A DNA stretch of 50,790 nt from contig PXQY01000112.1 of assembly GCA_003021745.1 (NCBI GenBank), positions 1-50,790 of the forward strand. The letters are read 5' to 3'. The notes beneath the pieces are model-generated. The model was not told the origin of the DNA. It did no database searches and was given only the letters and a program-made list of their open reading frames with translations. Below, one piece after another: positions 15,250 through 24,997 of this stretch (positions are counted from its first letter, which is position 1; each line of letters starts with the position of its first letter). Position numbers and translations under genes: made by a program. This stretch comes from Halobacteriales archaeon QH_7_69_31 (lineage in GTDB: Archaea; Halobacteriota; Halobacteria; Halobacteriales; Haloarculaceae).

Positions 15250-15367
15250 GGTCACGTGCGGTCGGGTCCTCCCACTCGCCGATGCCCGTCGGGCCGGTCA
15301 CGTGCGGTCGGGTCCTCCCACTCGCCGATGCCCGTCGGGCCGGTCACGTGCGGTCGGGTCCTCCCAC
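15250..15367. repeat. 46-bp tandem repeat, 2.6 copies, at the 3' end of the cation efflux gene
   Basis: Units start at 15250, 15296 and 15342 and are identical over their shared length. Each begins GGTCACGTGCGGTCGGGTCC. The third copy is partial and contains the stop codon of the cation efflux gene (15344-15346). Units 1 and 2 are therefore extra copies of the last codons plus 20 nt of downstream sequence, including the small inverted repeat GCCCGTCGGGC. Confidence 0.95.
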
Positions 15368-16240
15368 GTCCCCGACGTCGGGCCTCGCCTCCAGGGCGTC
15401 GACGAGGTCGGACTCGATGTCGTGGGCCTCGACGACGGTCAACTCGCCGTCGACCTCGAGGTGGGCCTCGACCTCCAGGTCGGTGCCGTCGTAGAAGACG
15501 GCGACGTCGTGGACGCCGCGGACGTCCGGGTGTGCGCGGAGCGGTTCGACCACCCGACGCCGCTCGGCCTCTGACGGGGCGGCACCGACCAGGTACGTGA
15601 CGTTCTCGCGGGCGATGTCGCCACCCTGGTGGACGACGAGCAGGCTGACGACGCCGCCGGCGACGGCGTCGAGCAAGGGGTACCCCAGGAGGACGCCGAC
15701 GACGCCGACGAGGGCGGCGATGGAGGTGTAGACGTCGTTGCGGCAGTCGACGGCCAGTGCCGCGAGCGCCGCCGAGCCCACGACCGCGTTCACCCGTCTG
15801 GTGTACCGGTAGAGCAGCGCCATGTCCGCCATGGCGAACAGGAGCGCCCCGACCAGCACCGGGCTGAACGCGACGGTCGGGCCCTCGAGGACGCTCCGGG
15901 CCGATTCGTAGAGGAGGACGAGCCCGAGCAGAACGACGACGCCGGCGACGAAAAGCGCCGCGAGCGGGCCGACGCGCTGGTGGCCGTGGGGGTGGGCGTC
16001 GTCGGGGTCGGTGTAGACGTTCCGGCCCCACACCAGCACGACGACGCTGGCGAGGAGGTCGCCGACCGAGTGGGCGGCGTCGGCCACGAGCGCGACGGAG
16101 CCGAACGCCAGGCCCGCGCCGGCCTCGACCAGTATCTTCGCGAGGTTGCCCGCGACGTTGACGGCACCGGCTCGGGTGAACCGACGCCTGGCGGCGCCGG
16201 TGTCGGGGGCCGCCTCGGCCGCCGGCGTCGCGTCGCGCAT
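15344..16240 (-). CDS. Cation diffusion facilitator (CDF) family transporter
   Basis: This is a predicted proton-coupled efflux pump for divalent metals such as Zn, Mn or Fe. The protein has 298 residues, starts MRDATPAAEAAPDTG, and has six hydrophobic segments. The first metal motif is VADAAHSVGDLLAS (HxxxD, helix 2). The second, in helix 5, is AVDCRNDVYTS, keeping a DxxxD-like pair. The C-terminal ferredoxin-like domain follows, with VRGVHDVAVFYDGTDLEVEAHLEV. The ATG at 16240 is preferred; upstream frame is not family-like. The gene end is embedded in the 46-bp tandem repeat. Specificity cannot be fixed from sequence. Confidence 0.9.
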   Translation of the reverse strand: MRDATPAAEAAPDTGAARRRFTRAGAVNVAGNLAKILVEAGAGLAFGSVALVADAAHSVGDLLASVVVLVWGRNVYTDPDDAHPHGHQRVGPLAALFVAGVVVLLGLVLLYESARSVLEGPTVAFSPVLVGALLFAMADMALLYRYTRRVNAVVGSAALAALAVDCRNDVYTSIAALVGVVGVLLGYPLLDAVAGGVVSLLVVHQGGDIARENVTYLVGAAPSEAERRRVVEPLRAHPDVRGVHDVAVFYDGTDLEVEAHLEVDGELTVVEAHDIESDLVDALEARPDVGDVGGPDRT

Positions 16241-16310
16241 CGTCCAGGGTAGCCGGACCACCCGGATAAGTGATAGGATTAGCGCGGTCGAAGCCGGCCA
16301 TTCGACCGGG

Positions 16311-16847
16311 CTAGAACTCGACGTGGACCGCGCCGCTGTCACCGACCGTGGCGCCGGCCTGCTCCCGGAAGGCCGCATGGAGGGTGTCGTAGGTGTCGGC
16401 GACGGCCTCGACGATGACCTTCGTGTCGGCGGTCACCGGCATGAAGTTCGTGTCCCCGGTCCAGCGGGGCACCATGTGGGTGTGGAGGTGGCCGTCGATG
16501 GAGCCACCGGAGGCCGCACCGAGGTTCAGCCCGGTGTTGACGCCGTCCGGCCCGAGCCCGGCCTCGAACGCCTCGATGGTGCGTTGCTTCAGCCTGGCGT
16601 GGTCCGACACCACCGTCGCCTCCAGGGCCTGGTAGTCCCCGACGTGCTCGTCGGGGATGACCATCACGTGGCCGGGGTTGTACGGGTAGTTGTTCAACAG
16701 CACGTAGGCGTGGTCGGTCTCGGCGAGCACGTTCGCCTCGCGGGCGTCCGCCCGCTCGGGCAGCACGCAGAACGGACAGCCGTCGATGTCGTCGGTGCCG
16801 TCGCGTTCGACCCACTCGATGCGCCAGGGAGCGAACAGCCGGTCCAT
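16311..16847 (-). CDS. HIT-family nucleotide hydrolase
   Basis: HIT proteins hydrolyse or transfer nucleotide groups, such as Ap4A or AMP-lysine. The 178-residue protein starts MDRLFAPWRIEW, with a zinc-type pair GCPFC (C24, C27). It has the strand NNYPYNPGHVMVIPDEHV and the histidine triad GHLHTHMVPRW near residue 120, where the middle histidine is the nucleophile. Layout matches the archaeal Ap4A-phosphorylase-like group. It is divergent from the zinc-ribbon gene; an AT-rich TTTAAG on its strand at about 16892-16905 is the probable TATA region. Confidence 0.92.
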   Translation of the reverse strand: MDRLFAPWRIEWVERDGTDDIDGCPFCVLPERADAREANVLAETDHAYVLLNNYPYNPGHVMVIPDEHVGDYQALEATVVSDHARLKQRTIEAFEAGLGPDGVNTGLNLGAASGGSIDGHLHTHMVPRWTGDTNFMPVTADTKVIVEAVADTYDTLHAAFREQAGATVGDSGAVHVEF

Positions 16848-17061
16848 GTCTCCGCGTCCGTTCGTGACGGGTTAACTCGTTCCATCCGTACGACAACTTA
16901 AACGTTTTGGCCGTTCAGGTCCCTGGACCGCTCCCGTTGAACGGTCTCGGCCCGGTTCCCACCGTCTCCGGCCCGGGCGTGGGCCCGCCGCGTGAACGGT
17001 CCAAACAGTCCCCAACCGAATCACCCCTTTATCCAGGTCTTCCTGCTACGAAGGAACTACG

Positions 17062-17259
17062 ATGGCCACCCGAATCGAGGACGACCGGATGGACGAAGAC
17101 TGTGGGGAGTGCCGCCGCGAGACGCCCCACGAGGTCACCATCACGCTCCTCACGGAGAGCCACAAGGCGGAGAACGCCGAGTTCTCCCGCGAGCCGTACC
17201 GCGTGGCCAGGTGTCGCGTCTGCGGTGCCGAGACCACGACGCGGATGAACAACGCTTGA
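17062..17259 (+). CDS. Small zinc-ribbon protein
   Basis: The protein has 65 residues with two cysteine pairs, C-G-E-C near the N-terminus and C-R-V-C-G near the C-terminus, expected to bind one zinc ion. The sequence MATRIEDDRMDEDCGECRR followed by EVTITLLTES and a terminal TTTRMNNA is typical of a conserved haloarchaeal small zinc-finger family (DUF7835-like). The function is unknown; such proteins are often needed in biofilm or stress conditions. A probable TATA element CCCTTTATCC lies about 27-35 nt before the ATG. Confidence 0.8.
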   Translation: MATRIEDDRMDEDCGECRRETPHEVTITLLTESHKAENAEFSREPYRVARCRVCGAETTTRMNNA

Positions 17260-17398
17260 TGGGGCCGGACGGCTGTTCGGGAAGGCCCGACCACGACGAA
17301 GGTATCACTACGACGGTATCCAGAACCGTTCCGCGATGGTCCGGTAGTGGCCAGTATGGCTCACCCTCGCATCGGGAGCCCTTCCCGCGGACTGGAGC

Positions 17399-18292
17399 CT
17401 ACCTGTCCCGCGTCGTGACCTCACAGCCGTCCTCGGTGACGATGACGGTGTGTTCCGTCTGGCTCACGAGACAGCCCTCCTGCTCCTGCAGCACGGGGTA
17501 GCCGTGGACGACGTCGTCCCGCGCGAGGCGACGCAGCGCCATCTCGGCCCGGTCGGTATCGAGCCACCGGCGGGCGAACGGGAGCGTCTTGAACTCCTCG
17601 ACGATCTGCTCTAGGGCCGCGCGGGCCTGCCGGTTCCGGACGCTCGCCTCCCGCTCCAGGGAGTAGATCTCCTCGTGGCTGCCCTCGTTGACCTTGCCGC
17701 CGCCATCGGTGGCGAACGGCTCGATGGCGACGACGTCGCCGGCCTCGAGTTCGACGCCCTGCTCGACGCCCCGGTTCGGGACGTTCGGCTCGGTGTGTTG
17801 CTCCCAGTGGCCGAGGCCGTGGCCGGTGAGGTTGACGACGGGGTTGTAGCCGTACCCGTCGACGACGGCCTCGATCTCGGCGCCGATCTCGCCGGTCTCG
17901 ACACCCGCCTCGACGACGTCCAGGGCGGCCTCCAGCGCCTCCGCGGGGGCCGCCGCCAGGTCGGAAGTCCCGGAGAGGTCGACCGTGATCGCGGTGTCGG
18001 CCAGCCAGCCGTCGACGTGCACGCCGATGTCGAGGTTCACCATCTCCTCGCCGAACGTGGCGTCGTCGTCCGGGGTCGGGGTCGCGTGGGCGGCCTCGTG
18101 GTCGATGCTGATGTTCACCGGGAAGGCGGGCTCGCCGCCCAGCTCCCGGATGCGCTCCTCGGCGTACGCCGCGACCTCGAGGTGGCTGGCGCCGACCTCG
18201 ACCCGCTCTGCGGTCTCGGCGCGGACCTGGGCGAGGATCTCGCCGGCCTCGCGGTGCTTCTCGTACCGTTCGCCGGTGAGGTCGGGGCTCAT
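17399..18292 (-). CDS. map: Methionine aminopeptidase, type II
   Basis: This enzyme removes the initiator methionine from nascent proteins. The 297-residue protein starts MSPDLTGERYEKHREAG. The dinuclear metal ligands are visible: D88 and D99 in NLDIGVHVDGWLADTAI, H157 in LTGHGLGHW, E191 in VVAIEPF and E280 in QTEHTVIV; the catalytic histidine is in the DHEAAHATP region (H65/H69). The type II insertion domain lies between E191 and E280. Length is typical of archaea. It is divergent from the DUF63 gene with only about 30 bp between the likely starts, which is short for two promoters. Confidence 0.95.
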   Translation of the reverse strand: MSPDLTGERYEKHREAGEILAQVRAETAERVEVGASHLEVAAYAEERIRELGGEPAFPVNISIDHEAAHATPTPDDDATFGEEMVNLDIGVHVDGWLADTAITVDLSGTSDLAAAPAEALEAALDVVEAGVETGEIGAEIEAVVDGYGYNPVVNLTGHGLGHWEQHTEPNVPNRGVEQGVELEAGDVVAIEPFATDGGGKVNEGSHEEIYSLEREASVRNRQARAALEQIVEEFKTLPFARRWLDTDRAEMALRRLARDDVVHGYPVLQEQEGCLVSQTEHTVIVTEDGCEVTTRDR

Positions 18293-18319
18293 GCGACCGG
18301 GTTCGGGGGGTCGGATGAA

Positions 18320-19108
18320 ATGGGTTGCGTTCGGGAACCGCCCGCGAGGGCCGCTATCGCAACGCTTTCGACGCTGTACCGCCGCCGGCCGCCGGTGACC
18401 GAGGCGACCGTCGCCGCCCTCGCGCCCTGGATGGCCGCCGGCGGCGCCCTGTACGCGCTGTTCCAAGTCGAAGCCGTTCCGGGCGCCGTCGCCCAGCTCG
18501 TCGGGTCGCCGGCGGTGTACGGGACCGTCGCCGTCGCCGCGGGCCTGACCGGGGCCGCCGTCGCCGAGCGACCGGCCGACGCCTGGACGCCGCGGTCCGC
18601 CCCTGGCATCCTCGCCGGCACCGGTACGGCGGTGCTTTCGGGCGCGCTCGCTACCGCCGCCGTAACGGCGCCCAGCCTGGGTTCGGCCGCCGTCGCGCGC
18701 TCGGTGGCCATCCTCGCGGCAGCCGCCCTTGCGACGGCAGGGGTCTGGGCCGGGGTCCGCCGGCTCGATCGGGGCCGGGCGACCGGCCTCGTCGGCCTCC
18801 TCGCCGTCTTCGGCCACGCCCTCGACGGCGTCTCCACGGCCGTTGGCTACGACCTCCTAGGTTTCGGCGAGCAGACGCCGCTGTCCCGGGTCCTCATCGA
18901 GGCCGGCGCCGCCCTGCCGGCGCCGGCCGCCGTCGGCGACGCCTGGCTGTTCGTCCTCGTCAAGCTGCTGGTCGCCGCGGTCGTCGTCGGGCTGTTCGAC
19001 GACTACGTCCGCGAGGAGCCGGCCGAGGCCTACCTGCTCCTGGGGCTGGTCGCGGCGGTCGGGCTCGGCCCCGGCGTCCACAACGTGGTGCTGTTCGCGA
19101 TCGCGTGA
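18320..19108 (+). CDS. DUF63 family membrane protein, 5' end probably lost
   Basis: This is an archaeal integral membrane protein of unknown function. The conserved part begins LYRRRPPVTEATVAALAPWMAAGGALYALF and has about seven hydrophobic segments, with FGHALDGVSTAVGYDLLGFGE and the terminal GLGPGVHNVVLFAIA. Relatives carry a further transmembrane helix before LYRRRP; here only about 20 residues of unhelical sequence precede it. The start is therefore uncertain: ATG 18320 and GTG 18395 are both in frame. With map starting 28 bp away on the other strand, promoter, start and first helix may have been deleted. Confidence 0.75.
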   Translation: MGCVREPPARAAIATLSTLYRRRPPVTEATVAALAPWMAAGGALYALFQVEAVPGAVAQLVGSPAVYGTVAVAAGLTGAAVAERPADAWTPRSAPGILAGTGTAVLSGALATAAVTAPSLGSAAVARSVAILAAAALATAGVWAGVRRLDRGRATGLVGLLAVFGHALDGVSTAVGYDLLGFGEQTPLSRVLIEAGAALPAPAAVGDAWLFVLVKLLVAAVVVGLFDDYVREEPAEAYLLLGLVAAVGLGPGVHNVVLFAIA

Positions 19109-19326
19109 GTGGTTTATCCCCGTCCGCGGGTGGCTGGGAGACGGCGCGTCGGGCACGCCGGTCACAGCACGGTGCCGATACAGCTGGCTGTCCGGCCGAG
19201 CGGCGGAGAGGCCGCGACGCGCTCGGCCATCGAGGGCAGCAGATCCGGCTCCCGTCCCCCGCAGCCGACCGACGACCCGCAGCGGCCGACGGAAGGGTTT
19301 ATCCGGCACTCGACCGACGTCCGGCC

Positions 19327-19983
19327 GTGACCACGGGGTATCTCTTCGACCTCGACGAGACGCTCGTGACCTACGAGCCCTCGACCCCCGGCATCTTCCG
19401 GACCGCCTGCGAGCGGGCGGGCGTCGAGCCGACGCCGGCGGCGACGGAGGCCATCGGCCCGGGCTTCGTCGAGACGTTCGTCGAGTTCGAGGAGAGCCCC
19501 TACGTCGGCGCGGCGCGGGCGGCCCGCGAGACCGGCCTGGACGTAGACCCCGAACCGTTCGCCGAGACGTACGTCGAGACCGAACTCGAAGCCACCCATG
19601 TCCCTGATGGGGTTCCGGAGCTGCTCTCGTCGCTCCCCTCGGTCGGCGTGGTGACCAACGGCTACGGGCCGGTCCAGCGCCGGAAACTCGCCGCCGTCGG
19701 CCTCCGAGAGCACGTCGACGCCGTGGTCTGTGCCGACGACGTCGAGGCGTTCAAGCCCGCCGACGAGCCGTTCGACGCCGTTACCGACGCCGTCGACGCC
19801 GCCGAATACGTGATGGTCGGCGACCACGTGGACTACGACATCCGGCCCGCCGCCGACCGCGGCTACCGGACGGTGTTCGTCGGGGAGGCGTCCGCCGCCG
19901 ACAGCCTCGCCGACCACCGGGTGGACGACCCGTCGGCGCTGTCGTCGGTCCCGGTCTTCCCGCGCTGTGCGACCGGCGAGTGA
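19327..19983 (+). CDS. HAD-superfamily hydrolase
   Basis: The 218-residue protein begins at GTG 19327 with TTGYLFDLDETLVTYEP. The haloacid dehalogenase motifs are all present: DLDET (motif I nucleophile and general acid), VVTNGYG (motif II), the lysine of AFKPADEPFD (motif III) and MVGDHVDYDIRPA (motif IV). A helical C1 cap lies between motifs I and II. Substrate unknown; a phosphate monoester is likely. The element GGTTTATCC about 25 nt upstream is a plausible TATA box. Confidence 0.9.
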   Translation: MTTGYLFDLDETLVTYEPSTPGIFRTACERAGVEPTPAATEAIGPGFVETFVEFEESPYVGAARAARETGLDVDPEPFAETYVETELEATHVPDGVPELLSSLPSVGVVTNGYGPVQRRKLAAVGLREHVDAVVCADDVEAFKPADEPFDAVTDAVDAAEYVMVGDHVDYDIRPAADRGYRTVFVGEASAADSLADHRVDDPSALSSVPVFPRCATGE

Positions 19984-20044
19984 CCACTCGATTGCGGCCC
20001 CGGACCGTCGACCGACTTTTGAGGGCCGCCGGCGACGTCCGGGC

Positions 20045-20770
20045 ATGGGTAAACAGCCGCACCTGCTGGTCGGGCCGGGCTACGTCCACGACGTCGCGCT
20101 GTTGCCGGGCGACCCCGGCCGCGTCGACCGCATCGCCGACCGGTGCGACGAGCGCGAGACGGTCGCGGAGAACCGCGAGTACCGGGTCGTGAACGCGGCG
20201 TACGACGGCCGACCGCTGACCGTCTGCTCGACGGGCATCGGGTCGCCGTCGGCCGCCATCGCCGTCGAGGAACTGGCCGCCGTCGGCGTCGAGACGGTCG
20301 TCCGCGTCGGCACCACCGGTGCCCTCCAGGCCGGCATCGAGATCGGCGACGTGGTCGTCGCCACCGGCGCCGCCAAGGACGAGGGCACCTCCCGCCGGTA
20401 CGAGGCCGCCACGGTGCCGGCGGTCCCGGACCACGAGACCCTGTCGGCGCTCGTCGACGCCGCCGCCGGGCGCGACGCGCCGGTCCACGTCGGTCCGGTC
20501 GCGACGGACGACGCCTTCTACGCGGAGACCGACGAGCACGTCGCGGCCTGGAACGACGCCGGCCTGCTCTGCGTCGAGATGGAGGCCGCCGCCATCTTCA
20601 CCGTCGCCCGCCGGAAGGGCCTGGGGGCCGGCGCCATCTGTACGGTCGATGGCAACCTGATCGAAGGTACCCAGAAGGGCGAGACCGACGCCGAGGAACT
20701 CCCAGAACAGGCGAAGGACAACGTCGGCCGCGCCATCGAGATCGCGCTGGAAGCGGCGACCCAGCTGTAG
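20045..20770 (+). CDS. Nucleoside phosphorylase (uridine/purine type)
   Basis: This enzyme splits nucleosides with phosphate to base plus ribose-1-phosphate in salvage. The 241-residue protein has the PNP_UDP_1 landmarks: LLPGDPGRVDRIA (phosphate loop), TVCSTGIGSPSAAIAVEEL, VRVGTTGALQ and the ribose-binding LLCVEMEAAAIFTVA. The arrangement is closest to uridine phosphorylase, but the base specificity pocket cannot be judged confidently. Together with deoC upstream it suggests nucleoside degradation. It starts at ATG 20045 with a short leader after the HAD gene. Confidence 0.92.
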   Translation: MGKQPHLLVGPGYVHDVALLPGDPGRVDRIADRCDERETVAENREYRVVNAAYDGRPLTVCSTGIGSPSAAIAVEELAAVGVETVVRVGTTGALQAGIEIGDVVVATGAAKDEGTSRRYEAATVPAVPDHETLSALVDAAAGRDAPVHVGPVATDDAFYAETDEHVAAWNDAGLLCVEMEAAAIFTVARRKGLGAGAICTVDGNLIEGTQKGETDAEELPEQAKDNVGRAIEIALEAATQL

Positions 20771-20822
20771 CGGACCGCTGGCGGGAGAAGACTCCGACAG
20801 GCGCCCTGGCGGCCGGAACGTG

Positions 20823-21266
20823 TCAGCCGTCGGGCGCCGACTCCAGCGCCGCCTGCCGCAGGTTGCGGCACCGGTCGGTCTCGACCCGGAGGTCCGGCAC
20901 CGGCACGGGGTCGTTGGCCTCGTCGACAGCGACGAAGACGAAATGGGAGTCGGTCGTCCGCTCGCGCTCGCCGGTCCGCGGGGCCTCACGGTGGGCCCGC
21001 AGGTGGACCCGGACGCTCGTCCGTCCGGCCTCGTAGACGACGGCCTCGATGACGCAGACGTCGCCCTGCGGAATGGGGCGATCGAAGTTCAGCCCCTCGA
21101 TGCGGGCGGTCACGCAGGTCTCGCCGGCATGCCGCATCGCCGCCATCGCGCCGACCTCGTCCATCCACTTGACGACGGTCCCGCCGTGAGCGGCGCCGTA
21201 GTTGTTGGTGTCGGACGGCTGGACGTGCTGGCGGTTCTCGATGTAGGTCTCGCTGACCGTGGGCAT
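20823..21266 (-). CDS. Acyl-CoA thioesterase, hotdog fold
   Basis: The 147-residue protein starts MPTVSETYIENRQHVQPSDTN. Hotdog thioesterase features are NNYGAAHGGTVVKWMDEVGAMAA (active-site aspartate in the central helix), the strand TARIEGLNFDRPI and TTDSHFVFVAVDE. It probably hydrolyses acyl-CoAs of the YciA/BACH type in the cytoplasm. ATG 21266 fits the family start. It lies downstream of, and on the same strand as, the damaged asparaginase gene. Confidence 0.88.
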   Translation of the reverse strand: MPTVSETYIENRQHVQPSDTNNYGAAHGGTVVKWMDEVGAMAAMRHAGETCVTARIEGLNFDRPIPQGDVCVIEAVVYEAGRTSVRVHLRAHREAPRTGERERTTDSHFVFVAVDEANDPVPVPDLRVETDRCRNLRQAALESAPDG

Positions 21267-21326
21267 ATCCCGCCGGTCGTGCGGCAGGGCCAAACGTGTT
21301 GGCCTGGAGGATCGGCGACGCGACGA

Positions 21327-22167
21327 CTACAGCCCTCCGACGATGGCAGTCTGCATCGCGTCGCTGTTGAACGCCTCCCCGACGTCCCCGTCCGGCGTCA
21401 GCAGGATCAGGCCGGCCGAGCCGTCGACCAGGTCGGCGAACTCCCCGATAGCAGCCTCCGCCGCGGCCTGCGCCCGGCGGCCGTCCTCGAGGTGGTCTAC
21501 GGCCCGCCGGGCGAGCGTCACGCGGGCGATGTCCTCGCCGGCGCCGGTCGCGGAAGCGCCGCCGGCCGGCGTCGCCGTCGGTCGCGACCGCGCCGACCGT
21601 GTCGTGGTCGCGGTCCGGCGGCACGTTGCCGCTCTCGTCGCCGCCCACACTGTCACCGCCAGCGGCCACGCCCGCGTCGGGGTCCCGACCGAACCGCTCG
21701 CTCACCCACCGGGCGTGGGTGAGCCGGTCGCCGTCCGGGCGGTCATCGATGTCGGCCCACCGCTCGCGGGTCTCCGCAGTCCGGAGGTCGACGCCGGTGT
21801 CGACGCCGGCGGCCTCGGCGAGGTCGACGGCGTGGACGCCGGCGACGAGGACGTGCGGCGTCTCCACCTTGACGGCCCGGGCGACGTCGACGGCGTGCTC
21901 GACGCCGGGCATCCCGCAGGCGGCGCCGACCCCGCGGTCCTCGGTCATCAGGCCGGCGTCGGTCCGAACGTGGCCGTCCGTCTGGACGGCGCCGCCAACC
22001 CCGGCGTTGAACCGGGGGTCCGACTCGAGCGCCCGGACCGTCGTACAGACCGCGGCCGTGGGCGTGTCGGCGTCGGTGCCGGCCGCGGCGGACGCATCGA
22101 GCGCCCGCTGTCTGTCCGTCGGCTCGTCGGGTGGCGAGCCGGCGCCCCCGTGAGCGATGACGCGCAT
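21327..22167 (-). pseudogene. Isoaspartyl peptidase/L-asparaginase (Ntn hydrolase) with deletion and frameshift
   Basis: This family self-cleaves before a catalytic threonine and hydrolyses beta-aspartyl peptides or asparagine. From ATG 22167 the frame reads MRVIAHGGAGS, then SDPRFNAGVGGAVQTDG and up to HDTVGAVATDGD, which includes the nucleophile threonine (HDTVG). At about 21560-21575 the sense changes frame, resuming with AGGASATGAGEDIARVTLARR and ending VGEAFNSDAMQTAIVGGL. Relatives have about 35 residues between these parts, including the GG.xxKxxGRVGD substrate loop. As written the small subunit is broken. Confidence 0.85.
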
Positions 22168-22375
22168 GCCACCCCCTCGGGCGGGGAGGGATTACCGCTT
22201 GCGACTCCGCGGCCCGAACGGGTCGGCGTCTGATCCGCGTAAAGCGGCCCCAGACCGGACGCTTGCGGTCGCCACCACCCCCAGGCCGGCGGCCAGAGGG
22301 ATTGTACCGGTCGTTGATGCACGATGCCGCGGGATAGCGGTACGCCTATGGGGGGCCCGGCAGAACGCCCGCGGC

Positions 22376-23632
<1,257 letters not shown>

Positions 23633-23943
23633 CACGGCGTCGATTCCACCCCCATCTTCCTTGGTATCATTCACGCTCATCGTACATCCTCGACCTGCCC
23701 GAAAGCCCTCGACCCGCTGGCGCTCCCGGCTCGCGGTGCTCGCCGGTTGCGCCTTCTCCAGGTTCCGCACTCCGTTCGGACCCTCGCCGGCGGTCGGCGT
23801 CTCAACAGGGGCCAGGGCTCTTGGTTGGTGTCGTTCGATACGGCGAATATTCATCGAACGTTCCACGGGTATTGTTGTGGATGGAGCCAGCCCAGAACGC
23901 TACTGGCCAAAGATGGTTAATGAAAGGACGTTTGTATTAAAGT
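23633..23943. other. Intergenic region with a dispersed GAAAGCCCTCG element
   Basis: No gene is visible. At 23701-23722 the sequence GAAAGCCCTCGACCCGCTGG closely matches the start of the 63-bp repeat unit at 49.3 kb. The last 50 bases become AT-rich and hold the promoter of the following lipoprotein gene, which is probably leaderless or short-leader. Confidence 0.45.
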
Positions 23944-24570
23944 ATGAATCGACGTCGTCTGCTCTCTGCGGCTGGCGTGGGGGTGGTACCGTTGTCGGGG
24001 TGTACCTCGCTCGGCTCGTCGCTCGGGCCCAACGAGGGCGGGGGGACGCCGACCGAGCACTCCGAGTCATCGCCGACGGCGACGGAATCACCGACGACCA
24101 CGCCCGATGTCGAGCCTTCGAAAACGTTGAGCGAGGCTCCGACACCGAAGTACTCGGAGCCCGGCGACGTCGGTGACGACCGCCCACCCAGGGATGAAGA
24201 GGGTGATACAATCGAAATCGGGAGCCGGGATACCGTCGAGAATCCTGACGATAATGTAGCCCATGGCCTGATCATCTGGCACCTGGGGGACGACACCCAT
24301 TACCTCGAAGTACAGATCGTTGACGAGCAAGAAAAATCGGGCGACTACCATTCGGTCCACGAGGTTCGAACGAACCATCACGTAACCATTCAACTGAACG
24401 AGCCCTCGGACTACGTCATCAACGTGTATGACCACCAAACCGGGGGCGGTACAACCCTCACTGTTTCCGAATCCCGGTTCGACTGCAATAGTTCGTCGCA
24501 CTGGCTCGTGTCGTATCCGGACGGAGACTTCGGCGCCTCGTTAGTGACGAGAGTAGCGGACTGCGATTAG
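23944..24570 (+). CDS. Haloarchaeal Tat lipoprotein, unknown function
   Basis: The protein has 208 residues. The N-terminus MNRRRLLSAAGVGVVPLSGC has twin arginines and a lipobox with cysteine 20, followed by a long Thr/Ser/Pro/Glu-rich linker of about 70 residues. The mature domain has VAHGLIIWHLGDDTHYLEVQIVD and VRTNHHVTIQLNEPSDYVINVYD, suggestive of a small beta-sandwich. No enzyme motif. Codon use is less GC-rich than neighbours, similar to the lipoprotein at 6.3 kb, which may indicate acquisition. Confidence 0.82.
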   Translation: MNRRRLLSAAGVGVVPLSGCTSLGSSLGPNEGGGTPTEHSESSPTATESPTTTPDVEPSKTLSEAPTPKYSEPGDVGDDRPPRDEEGDTIEIGSRDTVENPDDNVAHGLIIWHLGDDTHYLEVQIVDEQEKSGDYHSVHEVRTNHHVTIQLNEPSDYVINVYDHQTGGGTTLTVSESRFDCNSSSHWLVSYPDGDFGASLVTRVADCD

Positions 24571-24615
24571 AGGTCCGACCACCAGACGTTGTGTGGTCCT
24601 TGAGGGTCGCCGTCC

Positions 24616-24954
24616 TCACTCCGCCCAGTCGGGGTCGGGCCGCGGCGGCGCGAACACGTCCACGCCGCGGACCGGGCCCTCGCCGCGGTTCTCGGCGGCG
24701 TGGGGCTCCCCGCTCGGGATGGTGAACGACTCGCCGGCCGCGACGGGTACGGCATCGCCGTCGACGAGGAACGTCAACTCGCCCTCGTAGACGAACCCGG
24801 TCTGTTCGTGGCGGTGGCTGTGCTCCGGCACCGTCGCCCCCGCCTCGATCTCGAAGCCCTGGATGCTCGTGCACTCGCCGACGGCCAGTTGTGTGAGGTG
24901 GACCCGGTCGACGGCCTCGACCGTCTCGCGCTCGGCAAGTCCGACGCGTTCCAT
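24616..24954 (-). CDS. Cupin-domain protein
   Basis: The protein has 112 residues with a single small beta-barrel: EIEAGATVPEHSHRHEQTGFVYEGE contains the metal-binding histidines and glutamate of cupin motif 1, and IPSGEPHAAEN the histidine of motif 2. Metal-dependent isomerase, dioxygenase or sensory roles are all possible; the sequence does not decide. ATG 24954 gives the family start MERVGLAERETVEAVDRVH. It follows thrC on the same strand. Confidence 0.87.
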   Translation of the reverse strand: MERVGLAERETVEAVDRVHLTQLAVGECTSIQGFEIEAGATVPEHSHRHEQTGFVYEGELTFLVDGDAVPVAAGESFTIPSGEPHAAENRGEGPVRGVDVFAPPRPDPDWAE

Positions 24955-24997
24955 GGGGCCAGGTAGGCTGGCGACGCCTTGAGCCCTTTCCCGGCAG

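Noticed and set aside
15250-15367. CRISPR or attachment site
   Set aside because: The copies adjoin directly and duplicate a gene end; there is no spacer variation, no tRNA and no integrase.
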